Assembly: GCF_016862215.1 (NCBI RefSeq)
Contig: NZ_BOMN01000028.1
Coordinates: forward strand, 1-64,000
Direction of reading: 5' to 3'
Length of the DNA stretch: 64,000 nt
DNA from: Winogradskya humida
GTDB taxonomy: Bacteria > Actinomycetota > Actinomycetes > Mycobacteriales > Micromonosporaceae
Below, one piece after another: positions 32,996 through 40,746 of the stretch (the stretch's first letter is position 1; every line of letters begins with the position of its first letter). Below the pieces are notes generated by a model, which had not been told where the DNA came from, made no database searches, and worked only from the letters and a program-made list of their open reading frames with translations. A program made the position numbers and the translations under genes.

Positions 32996-34226
32996 CCTCT
33001 CCACGCTGCCTGTGCACGAGTCGGGTCCGGTCGGGGTCGTCGCCCCCGTGCTCGACGTGGTGGTCCCGGTCTACAACGAGGAAATCGACCTCGAGCCCTG
33101 CGTACGCCGGCTGCACGCCTACCTGGCGACCGAGTTCCCGTACCGGTTCCGGATCACCATCGCGGACAACGCGAGCACCGACTCGACGGCGGACGTGGCA
33201 CGGCGGCTCACCGACAGCCTGCGTGAGGTCAGCTGGGTGCACCTGCCTCAGAAGGGCCGGGGGCGCGCGCTGAACTACGTGTGGACGCACTCGGACGCGG
33301 CTGTCCTCGCGTACATGGATGTGGATCTCTCGACCGACCTTGGCGCTCTCCTGCCGCTCGTCGCCCCGCTCATCTCGGGCCACTCGGACCTCGCGATCGG
33401 CTCGCGCCTGGCCCGCGGCTCCCGGGTGGTCCGCGGCGCGAAGCGCGAGTTCATCTCCCGCAGCTACAACCTCATCCTGCGCAGCACCCTCAGCGCCCGC
33501 TTCTCCGACGCCCAGTGCGGCTTCAAGGCCATCCGCGCCGACGTCGCCGAGCGCCTGCTACCCATGGTCGAGGACACCGGCTGGTTCTTCGACACCGAGA
33601 TGCTGGTCCTCGCCGAGCGCGCCGGCCTGCGCATCCACGAGGTCCCGGTCGACTGGGTGGACGACCCGGACAGCCGCGTCGACATCGTCGCGACAGCCAT
33701 GGCCGATCTGCGCGGCATCGCCCGGCTGACCCGCGCCCTGGGCACCGGCCGGCTCCCCCTCGCCGCCCTGCGCGAACAGCTCGGCCGCAACCCGCTCCCG
33801 GTCGCCGGTGTCCCCGCCGGGCTGACCGGCCAGATCCTGCGCTTCGCCGCGGTCGGCGTCGCGAGCACCCTGGCCTACCTGGCGCTCTACGCCATCCTCC
33901 GGGACGGCATGGGCGCCCAGTGGGCCAACCTGATCGCCCTGCTGGTCACCGCGATCGCCAACACGGCCGTCAACCGCCGCGTCACCTTCCGGGTCCGCGG
34001 CAGCGACGGCGCCTGGCGCCACCAGGCCCAGGGCCTCGTCGTCTTCGGCATCGGCCTGGGCCTGACCTCGGGCTCACTCGCCCTGCTACACCTGATGACC
34101 AGCCCACCCACCTACGTGGAACTCGGCGTCCTCGTCATCGCCAACCTCATCGCCACCGGCGTCCGCTTCCTCCTCATGCGCATCTGGGTCTTCCGCGCCA
34201 CCCGAGGAGCCCACGCCTCAGCCTGA
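32991..34226 (+). CDS. GT2 polyprenyl-phosphate glycosyltransferase fused to GtrA domain
   Basis: The 411-residue protein has a GT2 domain like dolichyl-phosphate mannose synthase (VVVPVYNEEIDLEPCVRRLH, ITIADNASTDSTADVA, QKGRGRALNYVW, AYMDVDLSTDLGALLPLV, QCGFKAIRAD) over residues 20-245, and a four-helix GtrA membrane domain (about 280-405). Together they make a polyprenyl-phosphate sugar and may flip or anchor it. It plausibly supplies the donor for the GT39 enzyme upstream. ATG at 32991 is supported by the conserved TAGGGGCATGA; the transcript may be leaderless. Confidence 0.93.
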   Translation: MSLSTLPVHESGPVGVVAPVLDVVVPVYNEEIDLEPCVRRLHAYLATEFPYRFRITIADNASTDSTADVARRLTDSLREVSWVHLPQKGRGRALNYVWTHSDAAVLAYMDVDLSTDLGALLPLVAPLISGHSDLAIGSRLARGSRVVRGAKREFISRSYNLILRSTLSARFSDAQCGFKAIRADVAERLLPMVEDTGWFFDTEMLVLAERAGLRIHEVPVDWVDDPDSRVDIVATAMADLRGIARLTRALGTGRLPLAALREQLGRNPLPVAGVPAGLTGQILRFAAVGVASTLAYLALYAILRDGMGAQWANLIALLVTAIANTAVNRRVTFRVRGSDGAWRHQAQGLVVFGIGLGLTSGSLALLHLMTSPPTYVELGVLVIANLIATGVRFLLMRIWVFRATRGAHASA

Positions 34227-34287
34227 ACGCCGCAGCCCTGGCCGGCGGCGGGCCGGGACGCCGCAGGCCGGGGTCGGGACGCCGCAG

Positions 34288-34321
34288 GAAGTTGCGGTGC
34301 TGCGAGTCTCGGCGCAACTTC
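34288..34321. terminator. probable bidirectional terminator
   Basis: GAAGTTGCG (34288-34296) and CGCAACTTC (34313-34321) form a 9-bp inverted repeat between convergent genes (GT2-GtrA ends 34226, LysR ends 34370). Just upstream, GGGACGCCGCAGG is directly repeated at about 34257 and 34275. Nothing else is seen in this gap. Confidence 0.5.
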
Positions 34322-34369
34322 GTGCCCGGGGCGCGACGTTGCCGCCCTCGCCACCTCAGGGCAAACAAA

Positions 34370-35245
34370 TCAGCGGCTCGGAACGTTAGGGCGCATCTGA
34401 TGGATCACGTGCTGGCGGAACGCGGCCGCGGCCGGGCTGAGCCGGCGGCCGCGGCGGCTCAGCAGGCCGATGCCGGGATGCTCGGGTGCCTGGTCGAGCG
34501 GAACGACCCGCACGGGCGGCCCGGGTGAGCGGGCCGTGGAGCCCGCCATTACGGCGACGCCCAGACCGGCGCTGACCAGGGCCCGGATCTCGCCCGGCCC
34601 GGACGCCTCGAACGGCACGGCCGGCTCGAACCCCGCGGCGGTGGCAGCCTCGTGCAGGATCGCCCGCAGCCCGCTCCCCGGCGGAAGGCAGACGAACGGC
34701 TCGTCACGCAGCCCGCCGGCCGGGTGCCCGAGCGGTGTCACCAGGACGACGTCCTCGGCGGCGAGCATCCGCACGGTGTAGCGATCGGCCAGATCGGCGT
34801 GCACCGGCCCCAGCACGAGGTCGACCTCGCCCCGGTCCAGGCCACCGAGCAGCTCCGCCACGAGGCCGGTCCGCAGCGACAGGGCGATTCCCGGGTGGCG
34901 CCGGTGGAACGTCGCGAGCGCGCCCCCCAGGTCCACGGTCCCGAGCACTTCGGTTGCCCCTACGGCGAGCCGGCCGCGGAGCACGGCGCCGACCTGCGCC
35001 ACGTCGTCGCGGACGCCGTCCAGCTCGCCGAGGATCCGTTTCGCCCTGGCCAGGAGCAGCTCTCCCGCCGCGGTCAGCGCGATGCGCCGGGTCGTGCGCG
35101 TCAGCAGGGTCACGCCGAGCTCGGTCTCCAGCAGGCGGATCTGCGCGGAGACGGCCGGTTGAGCGATGTGCAGGTCCGCGGCGGCGCGGGTGAAACTCCC
35201 GTGGCGCACCACCGCCTCGAAGTACACCAGCTGCCGAAGCTCCAT
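34370..35245 (-). CDS. LysR-family transcriptional regulator
   Basis: The 291-residue product has the LysR winged helix (MELRQLVYFEAVVRHGSFTR, AAADLHIAQPAVSAQIRLLE) and a substrate-binding effector domain. ATG at 35245 matches the family N-terminus; the 11 codons upstream do not. It is divergent from the dienelactone hydrolase gene with a dyad centred between them, so it very probably regulates that gene. Confidence 0.94.
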   Translation of the reverse strand: MELRQLVYFEAVVRHGSFTRAAADLHIAQPAVSAQIRLLETELGVTLLTRTTRRIALTAAGELLLARAKRILGELDGVRDDVAQVGAVLRGRLAVGATEVLGTVDLGGALATFHRRHPGIALSLRTGLVAELLGGLDRGEVDLVLGPVHADLADRYTVRMLAAEDVVLVTPLGHPAGGLRDEPFVCLPPGSGLRAILHEAATAAGFEPAVPFEASGPGEIRALVSAGLGVAVMAGSTARSPGPPVRVVPLDQAPEHPGIGLLSRRGRRLSPAAAAFRQHVIHQMRPNVPSR

Positions 35246-35264
35246 CGATTCAGAATGTCGCGCG

Positions 35265-35297
35265 ATAAGTCCCAGCACAACTACGTCTTGGACTTAT
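35265..35297. promoter_or_regulatory. dyad between LysR and hydrolase genes
   Basis: ATAAGTCC (35265-35272) and GGACTTAT (35290-35297) are exact inverted repeats with a 17-nt gap, 20 bp from the LysR start and 28 bp from the hydrolase start. The location fits a LysR-type regulatory site. Confidence 0.55.
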
Positions 35298-35324
35298 GAC
35301 CGCCCGCCCAGCAGCGTGGAGAGC

Positions 35325-36077
35325 ATGCGGATCACCGAGACAATTCAGATTCCAGTGCAGGGATCAACCCCGATGCCGGCGTACGTCGCCCGCCCGGCCG
35401 CCCCGGGTTCTGCACCCGCCGTGCTCGTCGGTATGGAGCTGTTCGGCGTCAGCGCTCACGTGCGGGATGTCTGCGAGCAGCTCGCCGATCTGGGCTACTA
35501 CGCCGTCGCCCCGGACTTCTATCACCGCGAGCCGTCCACCGGGGAGCTGCCCGCCGATGCCGAGGGGCGGGCCCGGGGCTTCGACATGCTCGGCCGGCTG
35601 ACCCGCGAGCAGGCCCTCGCCGACGTGGGTGCGACGCTGACCCAGCTCCGGAACGCCGGGCACCACGTTGCCGGGATGGTCGGGCTCAGCGTCGGCGGGC
35701 ATCTCGCGTACCTGTCGGCCACCGCTTTTCATCTGCCCGCTGTTGCTGTCTTCTACGGCGGCTGGCTGCCCACTACGGACATTCCGCTCAGTCGGCCACA
35801 GCCCACGCTGGACCGCACTTCCGCAATCACCTCAAGGGTGCTGATGCTGCTCGGCGCGGACGACCCGCTGATCCCTGCCGAGCAGCGAAAGCAGATCGCG
35901 GAAGCGCTGAGCGTCGCGGGGGTCGCCCACGAGCTCGTAGAGTATTCCGGTGCAGGTCACGGGTTCTTTTGCCGGCAGCGGGACAGCTACGAGCCAGTGG
36001 CGGCGGCCGATGCGTGGGGTCGGGTCTGCAGGATGCTGCATGAATCGGGCGTGAACACAACCCTGCACGCAGTATGA
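35325..36077 (+). CDS. dienelactone hydrolase family protein with Ser nucleophile
   Basis: The 250-residue alpha/beta hydrolase shows the DLH pattern (VLVGMELFGVSAHVRDVCEQ, LGYYAVAPDFYHR). The nucleophile elbow is GLSVGG, Ser where classical dienelactone hydrolases have Cys, followed by the acid GADDPLIP and catalytic His in GAGHGFF. It may hydrolyse an ester or lactone; the substrate is not known. The gene is divergent from the LysR gene. Confidence 0.9.
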   Translation: MRITETIQIPVQGSTPMPAYVARPAAPGSAPAVLVGMELFGVSAHVRDVCEQLADLGYYAVAPDFYHREPSTGELPADAEGRARGFDMLGRLTREQALADVGATLTQLRNAGHHVAGMVGLSVGGHLAYLSATAFHLPAVAVFYGGWLPTTDIPLSRPQPTLDRTSAITSRVLMLLGADDPLIPAEQRKQIAEALSVAGVAHELVEYSGAGHGFFCRQRDSYEPVAAADAWGRVCRMLHESGVNTTLHAV

Positions 36078-36175
36078 ATTCCGTGACCTGCGGGTAACAA
36101 TGGAGGCATCGACCGGGGCGTTCGGGTTAGCTCCGGTAGTCGGCTCTTTCTGTCCGGGCCCCGCCGGAGGTGCAC

Positions 36176-36472
36176 ATGCTCAACAAGGAAGACAACCGCC
36201 GCCTCGCGCAGCTGGAACGCCAGCTGCGACGCGATGACCCCGACTTCTGCGCCAGAATGGCCGGCGGACACCTCTCCCGGCGCCGCGTTCCGGTCTCACT
36301 GATCCTCGCCGCGACGGTGGTCTGGGCCGCGGCCCTGATCCTCGCGGTTGTCGGCTGGTGGGCCGCCGCGATCGTCTCCGGCGTCTGGGCACTGGTCATC
36401 ATGGTCGCGATCGGTTACCGCCTGCGCGGCCCGAAGCTCGTCCTCCCGGACACCCTGCCCCCCAACTGGTGA
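36176..36472 (+). CDS. DUF3040-type small membrane protein
   Basis: The ~98-residue protein has the DUF3040 N-terminus (MLNKEDNRRLAQLERQLRRD DP split by a short helix), then two TM helices (VSLILAATVVWAAALILAVV and WAAAIVSGVWALVIMVAIGY). GGAGG at 36166-36170 lies 5 nt before ATG 36176, which decides against the in-frame GTG at 36170. TAACAA near 36097 could be its -10. Function is unknown; the family is nearly confined to Actinobacteria. Confidence 0.88.
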   Translation: MLNKEDNRRLAQLERQLRRDDPDFCARMAGGHLSRRRVPVSLILAATVVWAAALILAVVGWWAAAIVSGVWALVIMVAIGYRLRGPKLVLPDTLPPNW

Positions 36473-36550
36473 CTCCTCGCGCCCTACCCGGCCCCGACCG
36501 GCGACTAAGCCCGGACCGGCGGCTCGGCCCGACCGGCGGCCCGGCCCCGA

Positions 36551-36590
36551 CCTGGTGATTCAGGCGTAGGCCTGGTGATTCAGGCGTAGG
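36551..36590. repeat. perfect 20-bp tandem duplication at a gene end
   Basis: The 20-bp unit CCTGGTGATTCAGGCGTAGG occurs at 36551-36570 and again at 36571-36590. The duplicated block contains the stop codon and last codons of the winged-helix gene, so an extra copy of its gene end lies just outside it. Upstream (36473-36550) only degenerate GACCGGCG repeats are seen. Confidence 0.9.
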
Positions 36591-37668
36591 CCACGGTCGC
36601 CTCGGGCACCTCGCGGGCCCGGGCGACCGCGGCCGACTCCGCCTCGACCGCCTTGCGCGCCGAGGCGGTCAGCGAACCGAACGGCGTCACGGTCAGAGCG
36701 ACCCGTTTGCGCCCGGCCATCTTGGCGCGCCACACCCCGGCGATCTCGCCGTCGACCAGCAGCACGCCCGGGTTTCCCAGTGCGCGCCAGACCTCCTTCT
36801 GCTGCTCCCGCGCGGGCACCAGCAGGTCACGGTCGCGGGCCTGGAGCAGCGCGTCCATCGGCGGGATGAAACGGACGCCCTTGACCGGGGCCGGCGCCGA
36901 GTCGAACGAACGAGCGGCCACCCAGGCCTTACGACCCTCCACGCGCACCTCGTCGAGCCCTTCGGCCGGCCACACCTTCTTGATCTCGGTGGTCGTCGAG
37001 CCGAGGTATTTCGCGACCTCGGCCGGGCCCGCCGGGCCGAGCAGGGTCAGGTAGGTCGTGATCAGAGCGTCGATGCCCTCGTTGGCCGTCGGCCGGGGTG
37101 GGGCCTTCGGGATCGGGCCGAGCATCGCGTCCTTGCCGCGGGACTCCACCCGCACTCCCCCGGCCAGGCCCGAGTGCTGCCAGACGTTGCCCGCGATGTG
37201 CCGGGCAGCGCAGCTGCGGCAGTCGTAGGTCAGCTCGCGCGGCACCCGCTTGCTGACCTCGGTGCTCGCCTCGCCGCGCGGCATCGAGGAGGTCACCACG
37301 TCCCGGCAGGCCGCGGCGGTGGCCTCGAACGCCTTGATGCCCAGCTTGACGCCCTGCACGATCTGGGCGCTGTTGATCCGTGCCGAGGCGTCCGCGTCAC
37401 TGACCGGCCAGAGCGCCTTGACCAGCGCGGGCAGGTCGCGGCGGCGATGCAGGTGCGGGGCACCCCGGGCTGCCCAGACGGTGATCAGCCGGTCGTCGTC
37501 CAGGTCGGCGGACGTGCGGGCGGCGAGCGCGACCTGGGTCGAGCCGGGGGTGTATTCCTGCACGCCGAGGTCGAGCACCGGCAGATCGGCGGGCCGCTGC
37601 GAACCGCGCTCCGCGAGCCCCAGCGCGGCCACGCGGTAGGCCATGACCTGCGTACGCGTGACGTCCAT
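36580..37668 (-). CDS. winged-helix DNA-binding domain protein (HTH_42/AlkZ-like)
   Basis: The 362-residue protein fits the COG3214 winged-helix family: an N-terminal RTQVMAYRVAALGL, a DRLITVWAARGAPHLHRRRD segment corresponding to the region that carries QxQ in AlkZ DNA glycosylases, and C-terminal VLLVDGEIAGVWRAKMAGRK. The Q-x-Q motif is not visible, so glycosylase activity is doubtful. The gene is followed 18 bp upstream by the GNAT gene on the same strand, suggesting one transcript. Confidence 0.85.
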   Translation of the reverse strand: MDVTRTQVMAYRVAALGLAERGSQRPADLPVLDLGVQEYTPGSTQVALAARTSADLDDDRLITVWAARGAPHLHRRRDLPALVKALWPVSDADASARINSAQIVQGVKLGIKAFEATAAACRDVVTSSMPRGEASTEVSKRVPRELTYDCRSCAARHIAGNVWQHSGLAGGVRVESRGKDAMLGPIPKAPPRPTANEGIDALITTYLTLLGPAGPAEVAKYLGSTTTEIKKVWPAEGLDEVRVEGRKAWVAARSFDSAPAPVKGVRFIPPMDALLQARDRDLLVPAREQQKEVWRALGNPGVLLVDGEIAGVWRAKMAGRKRVALTVTPFGSLTASARKAVEAESAAVARAREVPEATVAYA

Positions 37669-37686
37669 GGCACCCTCCGGAAGTTG

Positions 37687-38292
37687 TCACCCGCGCCGAC
37701 CGTACCTCCGGGCTGCGACATTTCTCAGGCGCTCCATGCGCGTGCTCCCACTTGCGGCGACAAGTTCCCACGTGTCGAGGCTGCTCGGGCCGTACGGGCC
37801 TTCCTGCAGGATCGGCGGCTCGCCCGTCAGGCTGTATCCGCAGCGCCGGGCGACAGCGGTGCTCGCGGTGTTCCCCGGGTCGATGCGCAGGACCAGGCGG
37901 CTGAGCTTGAGCGTGCTCCGGGCGTACGTGGAAAGCAGTGAGAGTGAGCTCGCGGCGAGGCCGCGCCGGCGATGGGCCGCGCCCACGAGATAGCCGAGTT
38001 CCGCCTCGCGCAGGCCGCCGTCGACGCCGAAGAGCAGGACCTCGCCGAGCGGCTTGCCGCCGTCCACGGTGATGGCGAGCTGGATGCGGCGGCCGCTGGT
38101 GCGTCCCTGTTTCGCCCGTTTCAGGTACGCGACCCCGGCCTCGACGTCGAACGGTGACGGCATCGGGGTCCACCGCGCGATGGCGGGTTCGTCGAGCAGA
38201 TCCACCAGCTCGTCCAGGTCGTCGTCCCGCCACTCGCGCAGCATGACGCCGTCCCCGCTCAGGGCGATCGGGTAAGGCAACCGGGTCGTCAT
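37687..38292 (-). CDS. GNAT family N-acetyltransferase (RimJ/RimL-like)
   Basis: The 201-residue protein has the GNAT core: LREWRDDDLDELVDLLDEP at the N-terminus, ELGYLVGAAHRRRGLAASSL as the acetyl-CoA-binding motif A, and LVLRIDPGNTASTAVARRCG as motif B. It resembles acetylators of protein N-termini or small amines; the substrate is unknown. It lies just upstream of the winged-helix gene on the same strand. Confidence 0.9.
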   Translation of the reverse strand: MTTRLPYPIALSGDGVMLREWRDDDLDELVDLLDEPAIARWTPMPSPFDVEAGVAYLKRAKQGRTSGRRIQLAITVDGGKPLGEVLLFGVDGGLREAELGYLVGAAHRRRGLAASSLSLLSTYARSTLKLSRLVLRIDPGNTASTAVARRCGYSLTGEPPILQEGPYGPSSLDTWELVAASGSTRMERLRNVAARRYGRRG

Positions 38293-38342
38293 GCGCCGAT
38301 CCTGCCCGTAGTCACCCGGTTTCGGCCAGTGAAAGAAACTGG

Positions 38343-39140
38343 TCAGGCGCGGACGACCATGGGCGCTGTATCGCGCAATGACCAGTCACTGCTTATGTCC
38401 GCGGCCGCATGCAGCAGCGGCGGGAGATACACGCCTGTCAACTTCTCGACAGAAGTTTCGGCCGCGTGGACCGTCACGTTGAGGGCCGCGACGACTTTTC
38501 CGTCGCCGCCCCGCACCCCGGTCGCGATCGAGCGGATGCCGAGCGCGAGGTCCTGATCGGCGAGCGCCCAGCCCTGAGCCCGCACCTCGCGCAGGGCGCC
38601 GTCGAGCTCCGCGCGGCCGGGGATCACCCGGGCCGCGATGCCCGAGCGGGTCGGCTGGGCGAGCACGGCGTCGAGCTCGGCGGGGGTGAGCGCGGCGAGC
38701 AGGACCTTGCCCATCGAGGTCGCGGCGGCCGGGAAGCGGGTGCCGATGGTGACCGAGAGCGTGACGATCTTCGGCACCGCGACCCTGGCCACGTAGACGA
38801 TGTCGGAGCCGTCGAGCTGGGCCATCGACGTGGACTCGCCGGTCTGCGCGACCAGGCGTTCCATGTGCGGGCGGGCGACCTCCCACATGTCCAGGCTGTG
38901 GACATATGCCATGCCGAGCTCGAGCACACGCGGGGTGAGCGCGAACCCGCGGTCCTCGGCGCGCACGTAACCGAGCTCGGTGAGCGTCAGCAGGATCCGG
39001 CGGACCGTGGGCCGGGCCAGCCCGGTGTCGGCGGCGATCTCGCTCAGCGTCGACACCCGGCGGCCCGGCCGGAAGCTGCGCAGCACGTCGAGCCCCCGGG
39101 CAAGGGCCTCGATGAAGTCAGGTCCGGCGGCACGTGTCAC
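38343..39140 (-). CDS. IclR-family transcriptional regulator (PcaR-like)
   Basis: The 265-residue product has the IclR winged helix (ALARGLDVLRSFRPGRRVST, GLARPTVRRILLTLTELGYV) and C-terminal GAF-like effector domain (STSMAQLDGSDIVYVARV, GTRFPAAATSMGKVLLAALT, GIRSIATGVRGGDGKVVAAL). It resembles PcaR/PcaU regulators of protocatechuate pathways. It starts 3 bp after the amidohydrolase stop, so both are one transcript. It probably recognises the two GCGGAC palindromes in the divergent promoter. Confidence 0.94.
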   Translation of the reverse strand: MTRAAGPDFIEALARGLDVLRSFRPGRRVSTLSEIAADTGLARPTVRRILLTLTELGYVRAEDRGFALTPRVLELGMAYVHSLDMWEVARPHMERLVAQTGESTSMAQLDGSDIVYVARVAVPKIVTLSVTIGTRFPAAATSMGKVLLAALTPAELDAVLAQPTRSGIAARVIPGRAELDGALREVRAQGWALADQDLALGIRSIATGVRGGDGKVVAALNVTVHAAETSVEKLTGVYLPPLLHAAADISSDWSLRDTAPMVVRA

Positions 39141-39143
39141 GGA

Positions 39144-40574
39144 TCAATGCTTCCACTGGGCCGAGCCGGCGTCATAGTCGGTGTACGTGTACGGGTTGTC
39201 GGTCACCTTGGTCTCCGGCACATCGGGGTTCATGCCCTTGAGCCACGCCTCCTCGCCCATCGTCGAGCGCAGGTGCTCGATGGTCGACTCGACGGCGGTC
39301 CGCGCCGCGGCCAGATCGACGCCGACAAGCTTGTGGTCGCGCTTGACGATCCGCCCGTTGACCAGGACCGCTTCCACATCGCCGCGCTGCGCCTGGAACG
39401 CCACATGACCGTACGGGTTGAGCAGCGGGAACATCACCGGTGAGCTCTCGTTGCGCAGCAGCACGATGTCGGCCTTCTTGCCCGGCTCGAGGCTGCCGAG
39501 GCGGTCGTCGAGCCCGAGCGCCTTGCTGCCGCCCCGGGTCGCCCAGTCGACGACGTGCTCGGCACGCAGGTGCACGTGGGTGACGGTCTCGGTCTTCGAG
39601 TGCGCCTCGAGGTGCTCGCGGGACCGGTCGGCGCCGAGCGTGGTGCGCATGGCGGAGAACAGGTCGCCGCTCCACCAGACGCTGGTGTCCATCGACAGCG
39701 ACACCGGGATGCCGTGATCGCGCAACGCCCAGGTCGACGGGTAACCCTGGCCGGCGCTCTGCTCACTCTCGGTGGAGACGGAGACCGAGCCACCGGTCGC
39801 GGCGATCCGCTGGTACGAGTCCGGCTTCAGCGTCGCCGCGTGCACGTACACGGTCTGCGGAGTCATGAAACCGTTCTCGTACATCAGCCGGATGCCGTCG
39901 TCGTTGGTCGCGCCCCACACCCCGGCATGGGTGGTGACCGGCACGCCCAGCTCCCGCGCGACCTCGAACGCCGCCCGCTCGGGGAACGCCGGATCGCCCG
40001 TGACGTCGAACGCCATCTGGAACCCGAGCATGTCGTCGCCCGGGGTGATCCGCCGGTTGACGAAGTCCCGGAAGGCCGGGTCGGCGGACCATTCCCAAGG
40101 ACCCTGCTGAATATTTCCGTACGCGAGAACGAACCGCCCCGGCACCGCCTGCAACGCGTCGACGGCGGCATCCGCGTGCTGTGGCGTCTGCAGGCCGTGT
40201 GACCAGTCCACCGTGGTGGTGACGCCGGCGTCGATGGCTTCGATCGCGGCGAGCAGGTTGCCGGCGTACACGTCCTCGGGCCGGAACAGCTTGCCGGATT
40301 CGAGGTAGTACCAGACGAAGTACTGGGTCAGGGTCCAGTCGGCGCCGTAGCCACGCATCGCGGTCTGCCACATGTGCCGGTGCGTGTCGATCATGCCGGG
40401 CATCAGGATGCCGCCGGACGCGTCGATCACGGTCGCGCCGTCGGGCACGGTCAGCCCGGTGCCGATCTCAGCGATCCTGTCACCGATCACGAGCACATCG
40501 GAGCCGGTGAGAACGGTATGCCGATCATCCATGGTCAGGACGGTGGCGTTGGTGAACAGCACTATCTCGCTCAT
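39144..40574 (-). CDS. amidohydrolase of the TRZ/ATZ/SsnA type
   Basis: The 476-residue metal-dependent hydrolase (COG0402-like) has a small beta domain, MPGMIDTHRHMW (first metal His pair), GVTTTVDWSHG, a His in VTTHAGVWG, YVHAATLKPD and the Asp in SLSMDTSVWW. Such enzymes deaminate or dechlorinate N-heterocycles or cleave amide-like rings. ATG at 40574 (MSEIVLFTNATVLT) is the natural start. It is divergent from the CoA-transferase/dioxygenase operon and co-transcribed with the IclR gene, so its substrate is probably upstream in the same pathway. Confidence 0.92.
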   Translation of the reverse strand: MSEIVLFTNATVLTMDDRHTVLTGSDVLVIGDRIAEIGTGLTVPDGATVIDASGGILMPGMIDTHRHMWQTAMRGYGADWTLTQYFVWYYLESGKLFRPEDVYAGNLLAAIEAIDAGVTTTVDWSHGLQTPQHADAAVDALQAVPGRFVLAYGNIQQGPWEWSADPAFRDFVNRRITPGDDMLGFQMAFDVTGDPAFPERAAFEVARELGVPVTTHAGVWGATNDDGIRLMYENGFMTPQTVYVHAATLKPDSYQRIAATGGSVSVSTESEQSAGQGYPSTWALRDHGIPVSLSMDTSVWWSGDLFSAMRTTLGADRSREHLEAHSKTETVTHVHLRAEHVVDWATRGGSKALGLDDRLGSLEPGKKADIVLLRNESSPVMFPLLNPYGHVAFQAQRGDVEAVLVNGRIVKRDHKLVGVDLAAARTAVESTIEHLRSTMGEEAWLKGMNPDVPETKVTDNPYTYTDYDAGSAQWKH

Positions 40575-40595
40575 GGCGGCTCCTCTTCGAGGCGG

Positions 40596-40725
40596 CGGAC
40601 AGCCGTCCGTACAGCGGTCAGTGTTTTTCCAATGCGTCGTGAATGTCAAGAAAATGTTTCCGTTGACAGCACATCGCCAGTCGGTCGAGACTTGCTTGGC
40701 GCGGACGGATGTCCGCATGGCGGAC
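40596..40725. promoter_or_regulatory. divergent promoters with two matched palindromic operators
   Basis: Two palindromes share the plan CGGAC-N4-GTCCG: CGGACAGCCGTCCG (40596-40609) and GCGGACGGATGTCCGC (40701-40716), and an extra GCGGAC half-site is at 40720-40725. TTGACA at 40663-40668 with GAGACT 18 bp on serves the rightward operon. TTGACA on the minus strand (40644-40649) serves the leftward one. Each operator sits just downstream of one predicted start, a symmetrical repressor layout. Confidence 0.62.
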
Positions 40726-40746
40726 AGCAACCCCGGAAGGCGGCTC

